Below, in pieces: positions 61,293-64,000 of a stretch of 64,000 nt of DNA (within the stretch, counting starts at the first letter, position 1; each line of letters begins with the position of its first letter). Under the pieces are notes generated by a model. The model worked only from the letters and a program-made list of their open reading frames with translations, had not been told where the DNA came from and did not search any database. The position numbers and the translations under genes were made by a program. Where the stretch lies: the NCBI RefSeq assembly GCF_009827445.1, contig NZ_WTYI01000001.1:1-64000 (forward strand). The letters run 5' to 3'. The DNA is from Qipengyuania aquimaris (lineage in GTDB: Bacteria; Pseudomonadota; Alphaproteobacteria; Sphingomonadales; Sphingomonadaceae).

Positions 61293-64000
61293 TCATCTTC
61301 CGAGTGCCGCCTTTGCCGCTTCCTCGGCCCCATACGCACCGGCATCCAGTAGCTTCTCGTAAACGTCCATCGCCCTCGCCCGAAGAGGGCCGTCGTTACG
61401 CTGCAACGCTATGGCCAATTGCACAAAATCGCGATCAATGAAGCCCCGATGCCTGCCTCCATGCTGACCCACGATGAGGTTCGCGATGCGTTCGGTCACA
61501 TCCATTACAGGCTCATCGAAGCCGGGATAGAGCAGCAGAGATTGCAGGCCGTCCGCAAATTTGCCTGTAAGGGACGCGGCAAGAACCGACGAATTGTCGG
61601 CGATTGCCGCTATCAACTCCCGTGTGAAGTCATCGGGCGCGAGAGTTTCTCTCATGTCGACCGTGGAGGAAATTGCATGCGCCTGATCCCCGTCCGCGCG
61701 AGACACGTGTCCCATAAGAAACTCGTGTGCTCGCATTCGCAGAGACGGGTCATTCTCCCTCCAAGCTGCGGCGGCTGAAAATAGTCGTCCCGTAATTTGC
61801 GAGGAGACGTCATCATCGAGAATGGCTGCCAAGGCATTCGCCATTTCGCTGTCAGGCTCTACAAGAATTACCGCCTCGGCAAACTCCGCTGCAGCTTGCT
61901 GGAAAATCTCATCCTCTTGGCCAAGCCACTCCTCGCATATTTTCAGCACGAGGTCGTTTGGGAACATTGCCCGGGTGCTCCAAAGCACACCGACAAGATC
62001 GGCGGATTGGAAAATACGAAAATCCAAACTGGCAAGCCGAGAGAGTAGCGCACGCACTCGTGACCTATCTGCCCAGAACAGCCACTTTCCTTTGTCAGCC
62101 AGAAGAAACGTCCATAGATGGGGGTCTTCGGGCTTGACGGCATGTCGCTCCAATACGTCGAGCCACGCGTCGTAAGCCTGCTCCTCGCGTCCGATCAGCC
62201 CATGAAAGATCGCGGAAAGAGGCGTGTAGTTTTCTTGAGGAACTATGCGCATCCCCCCGTAGGCGTGAAACAGTAGAGGGGAAGGCGCGGTCTTCTCTCT
62301 CTTGTTTCGGCGTTCGTTTTCGGCGTCCCTCGCTAACCGCCGCTCGGTTTGATCGACAATCGCGTCGGGATCGTTCTCCAACCAACTTTCGAGCATTGCT
62401 ACCGTATCATCCGGCAACCCCTTCAACGGATCGGCAAGTCGAGAAAGTGCCCAACTGGCGTGGGTCTTCCAAGTGCGCGACGAAAATCCCGCGCTCGAAA
62501 GATCGTGGATCATTCCGAGCAGTTTACGAGGCGGGTAGATACCGTCTTTCGACAACTCGTCCAACAAATAGCCTGCCGCGTGCTCATGCTTCCCCGGGAC
62601 AAATCGCGCCGCGATGCGGATTGCCCGCTCAGGGTTCTTTTTTCCAAACTCTGCGAAAGCGCGAGACAGTTCGACGACCCCCCCGTCCCGCGAAATGGGT
62701 CGCCGATGTGACCGCTCTGACTCGTCGTGTATTTCGTCTAGCATGCGGAAGATGTCGTCATCTGCTGCCTTCTCCATGGCAGTTTCCGACATGGGTGACC
62801 CGACAAACGTCCCCATCGACCCCCCACGTTTGCGCGGAATAGGCTGTCGCTTCCGCTCCCGCATCTCGGCAACCTGCCGTCTCCGGCGCGGAGGCAAGTT
62901 TTTCTGTGGCAACCTCTCAAGCAATTCCATGCGGTTCTCATCAGACCATCGAAGCCGCATGCGTCTCAAGTCGGCAGTGTCCTCCTTACCGTGCCCAGCC
63001 TCATAGAGTGACCATCCCTCAATGCGGTCGCGAAGCGCCATCACCGGTTCGCCGGAAAGATGTTTACCAATCATTTCGACCAGTTCTTGGGATGACAAAC
63101 CGGCCTCGATTGATGACATGCCCGGCTCTACCGTGACATGCGCGTCGCCGATGTAGAAACGTCGCTCATCGGCAAGGATGTAACCTAGCGCTTCCTCGGC
63201 AAGCGACGCACCGCCTGCGACATAGGTTTGAGCAATCATATCCTGCAATTGGTCGATCTCGACAGAAGCTAGGCGCGTAATGAGCCGCGAGGCTAATTCT
63301 GGCTCAGTCTTTGCGACAGCGCTCATCGCTTCTTGAAGTGCGACAATGATGCTTCCGTGCTCACCCTCTACTTGCCAATCCCACGGAAGCGATTTGGATT
63401 TGGAGTATCGTTTGATACCGTCGCAATACGGATCGACTTGCTTCTCTGCCTGCTCAATCAACCACGGCAGAAGAGCCTCCGCGAACTCGGCAGGAGCCGC
63501 CTCGGCCAGCTTCTCGACGTCGTGCAATTGGGGACCGGTATGTTCATCGGCTTCGATTGTCCCCACCCAGATTGCAACGACGCGACACGCCTCCCCCAGT
63601 CTGCCATCCGTCCGCAAAGTGCTAACCAGATGGGATACGCTATATGGGTCGATAGCTGTCCGGCTGAGAATGGTGCGGATCAGCGTCTCCACGTCGTCAG
63701 TGATGACGCCAGATTGCTCGGCAATACGAAAAACCAGCTGGTCCTTTGAAGGGTCACTCCAATGCGAACGAACCAGCGAGACCATATTGTCCGGGTCTTC
63801 TCTGGCTTCCGCGGCAAGCCCCTGCACCGCCCGCCAATGAAAGTCCTCTTGCTGCATGAGTTGCGGTAGGCATTTCGACAAGTGGGGCCGCCACTTGGAC
63901 CAGTGCTCAACGATCTTCCCCAAGCCGCGATTTGCCAAGATTGGGTCGGTGCGGATGAGTGTTTCGATCCATGCAGCTTCCTGCTGAGTGGGGTCACCAA
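61293..64000 (-). CDS. Very large alpha-helical protein, 5' end beyond the window
   Basis: At least 902 residues are visible; the frame stays open through base 64000, so the true start lies outside (the TTG at 63938 is internal). The sequence is helical, rich in Glu, Arg and Leu, with repeat-like segments such as WALSRLADPLKGLPDDTVAM, like HEAT/TPR scaffolds. No P-loop, nuclease or membrane motif is visible in this part. Codon use and base composition are less GC-biased than those of the neighbours, suggesting transfer. It directly adjoins the broken tRNA-Gly. Large repeat ATPases of defence islands look like this at their C-terminal ends, but no family can be named. Confidence 0.7.
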   Translation of the reverse strand, partial: GDPTQQEAAWIETLIRTDPILANRGLGKIVEHWSKWRPHLSKCLPQLMQQEDFHWRAVQGLAAEAREDPDNMVSLVRSHWSDPSKDQLVFRIAEQSGVITDDVETLIRTILSRTAIDPYSVSHLVSTLRTDGRLGEACRVVAIWVGTIEADEHTGPQLHDVEKLAEAAPAEFAEALLPWLIEQAEKQVDPYCDGIKRYSKSKSLPWDWQVEGEHGSIIVALQEAMSAVAKTEPELASRLITRLASVEIDQLQDMIAQTYVAGGASLAEEALGYILADERRFYIGDAHVTVEPGMSSIEAGLSSQELVEMIGKHLSGEPVMALRDRIEGWSLYEAGHGKEDTADLRRMRLRWSDENRMELLERLPQKNLPPRRRRQVAEMRERKRQPIPRKRGGSMGTFVGSPMSETAMEKAADDDIFRMLDEIHDESERSHRRPISRDGGVVELSRAFAEFGKKNPERAIRIAARFVPGKHEHAAGYLLDELSKDGIYPPRKLLGMIHDLSSAGFSSRTWKTHASWALSRLADPLKGLPDDTVAMLESWLENDPDAIVDQTERRLARDAENERRNKREKTAPSPLLFHAYGGMRIVPQENYTPLSAIFHGLIGREEQAYDAWLDVLERHAVKPEDPHLWTFLLADKGKWLFWADRSRVRALLSRLASLDFRIFQSADLVGVLWSTRAMFPNDLVLKICEEWLGQEDEIFQQAAAEFAEAVILVEPDSEMANALAAILDDDVSSQITGRLFSAAAAWRENDPSLRMRAHEFLMGHVSRADGDQAHAISSTVDMRETLAPDDFTRELIAAIADNSSVLAASLTGKFADGLQSLLLYPGFDEPVMDVTERIANLIVGQHGGRHRGFIDRDFVQLAIALQRNDGPLRARAMDVYEKLLDAGAYGAEEAAKAALGR

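Noticed and set aside
1-64000. CRISPR arrays, prophage structural genes, rRNA
   Set aside because: No regularly spaced repeats, phage proteins or rRNA-like stretches were seen.

Overview
The window comes from a high-GC alphaproteobacterium, most likely Sphingomonadales and probably Erythrobacteraceae. This rests on the typical 'IIVTAQ' TonB-dependent receptor, methionine synthase split into two adjacent genes, the TPR-sulfotransferase family, split glycine decarboxylase (gcvPA/gcvPB) and the general protein style. No 16S or other phylogenetic marker is present, so this placement is inference.

Layout. 1-3.5 kb: unclassified genes, two tandemly duplicated lipoprotein genes and degraded intergenic inverted repeats. 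3.5-13.8 kb: a surface-fibre locus with a membrane GGDEF-EAL protein, a double PilZ protein, a DUF4402 pilin-like protein, a membrane-anchored winged-helix regulator, two pilin-like subunits, an usher, a PapD-like chaperone and a small secreted protein. A perfect GTAACGTTAC palindrome occurs in two of its promoter regions. 13.8-15.5 kb: accessory DNA with a NUMOD4/HTH protein that has a degenerate HNH and an IS6-family element whose transposase carries an internal deletion. 15.6-23.4 kb: AraC regulator, NmrA-like and DUF1772 proteins, CPBP protease, a pair of acyl-CoA dehydrogenases and a BCCT transporter.

23.7-40.5 kb: galactoside use. A TonB receptor precedes a TPR-sulfotransferase and GalM. 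On the other strand a tightly overlapping operon encodes an SSS symporter, GH36 alpha-galactosidase, GalT and GalK. A divergent GH42 beta-galactosidase and an aldehyde dehydrogenase follow, then a GH3-like protein that has lost its catalytic motifs. galE is absent.

40.7-52.3 kb: a one-carbon block. An ArsR-methyltransferase fusion regulator with a near-perfect 22-bp palindromic operator leads metF-metH1-metH2. A tandem glycine riboswitch then precedes gcvT-gcvH-(small lipoprotein)-gcvPA-gcvPB, followed by an Nmad3-family protein. 52.3-58.6 kb: valine/isobutyrate catabolism (mmsB, enoyl-CoA hydratase, HIBYL-CoA hydrolase, isobutyryl-CoA dehydrogenase, mmsA) with embedded RidA and I78-inhibitor genes. 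58.7-61.0 kb: a DUF819 membrane protein and a PLP cysteine synthase/desulfhydrase-like protein.

61.1 kb to the right edge: a tRNA-Gly(CCC) that stops after the anticodon region, then a very large, incomplete alpha-helical protein of unlike codon use. This looks like the border of a genomic island that continues beyond the window.

Most promising points for novelty: the c-di-GMP/fimbria locus with its shared palindrome, the broken tRNA-Gly with the giant protein beside it, the GH3 pseudoenzyme in the galactoside cluster, and the Nmad3 gene behind the glycine-cleavage operon.
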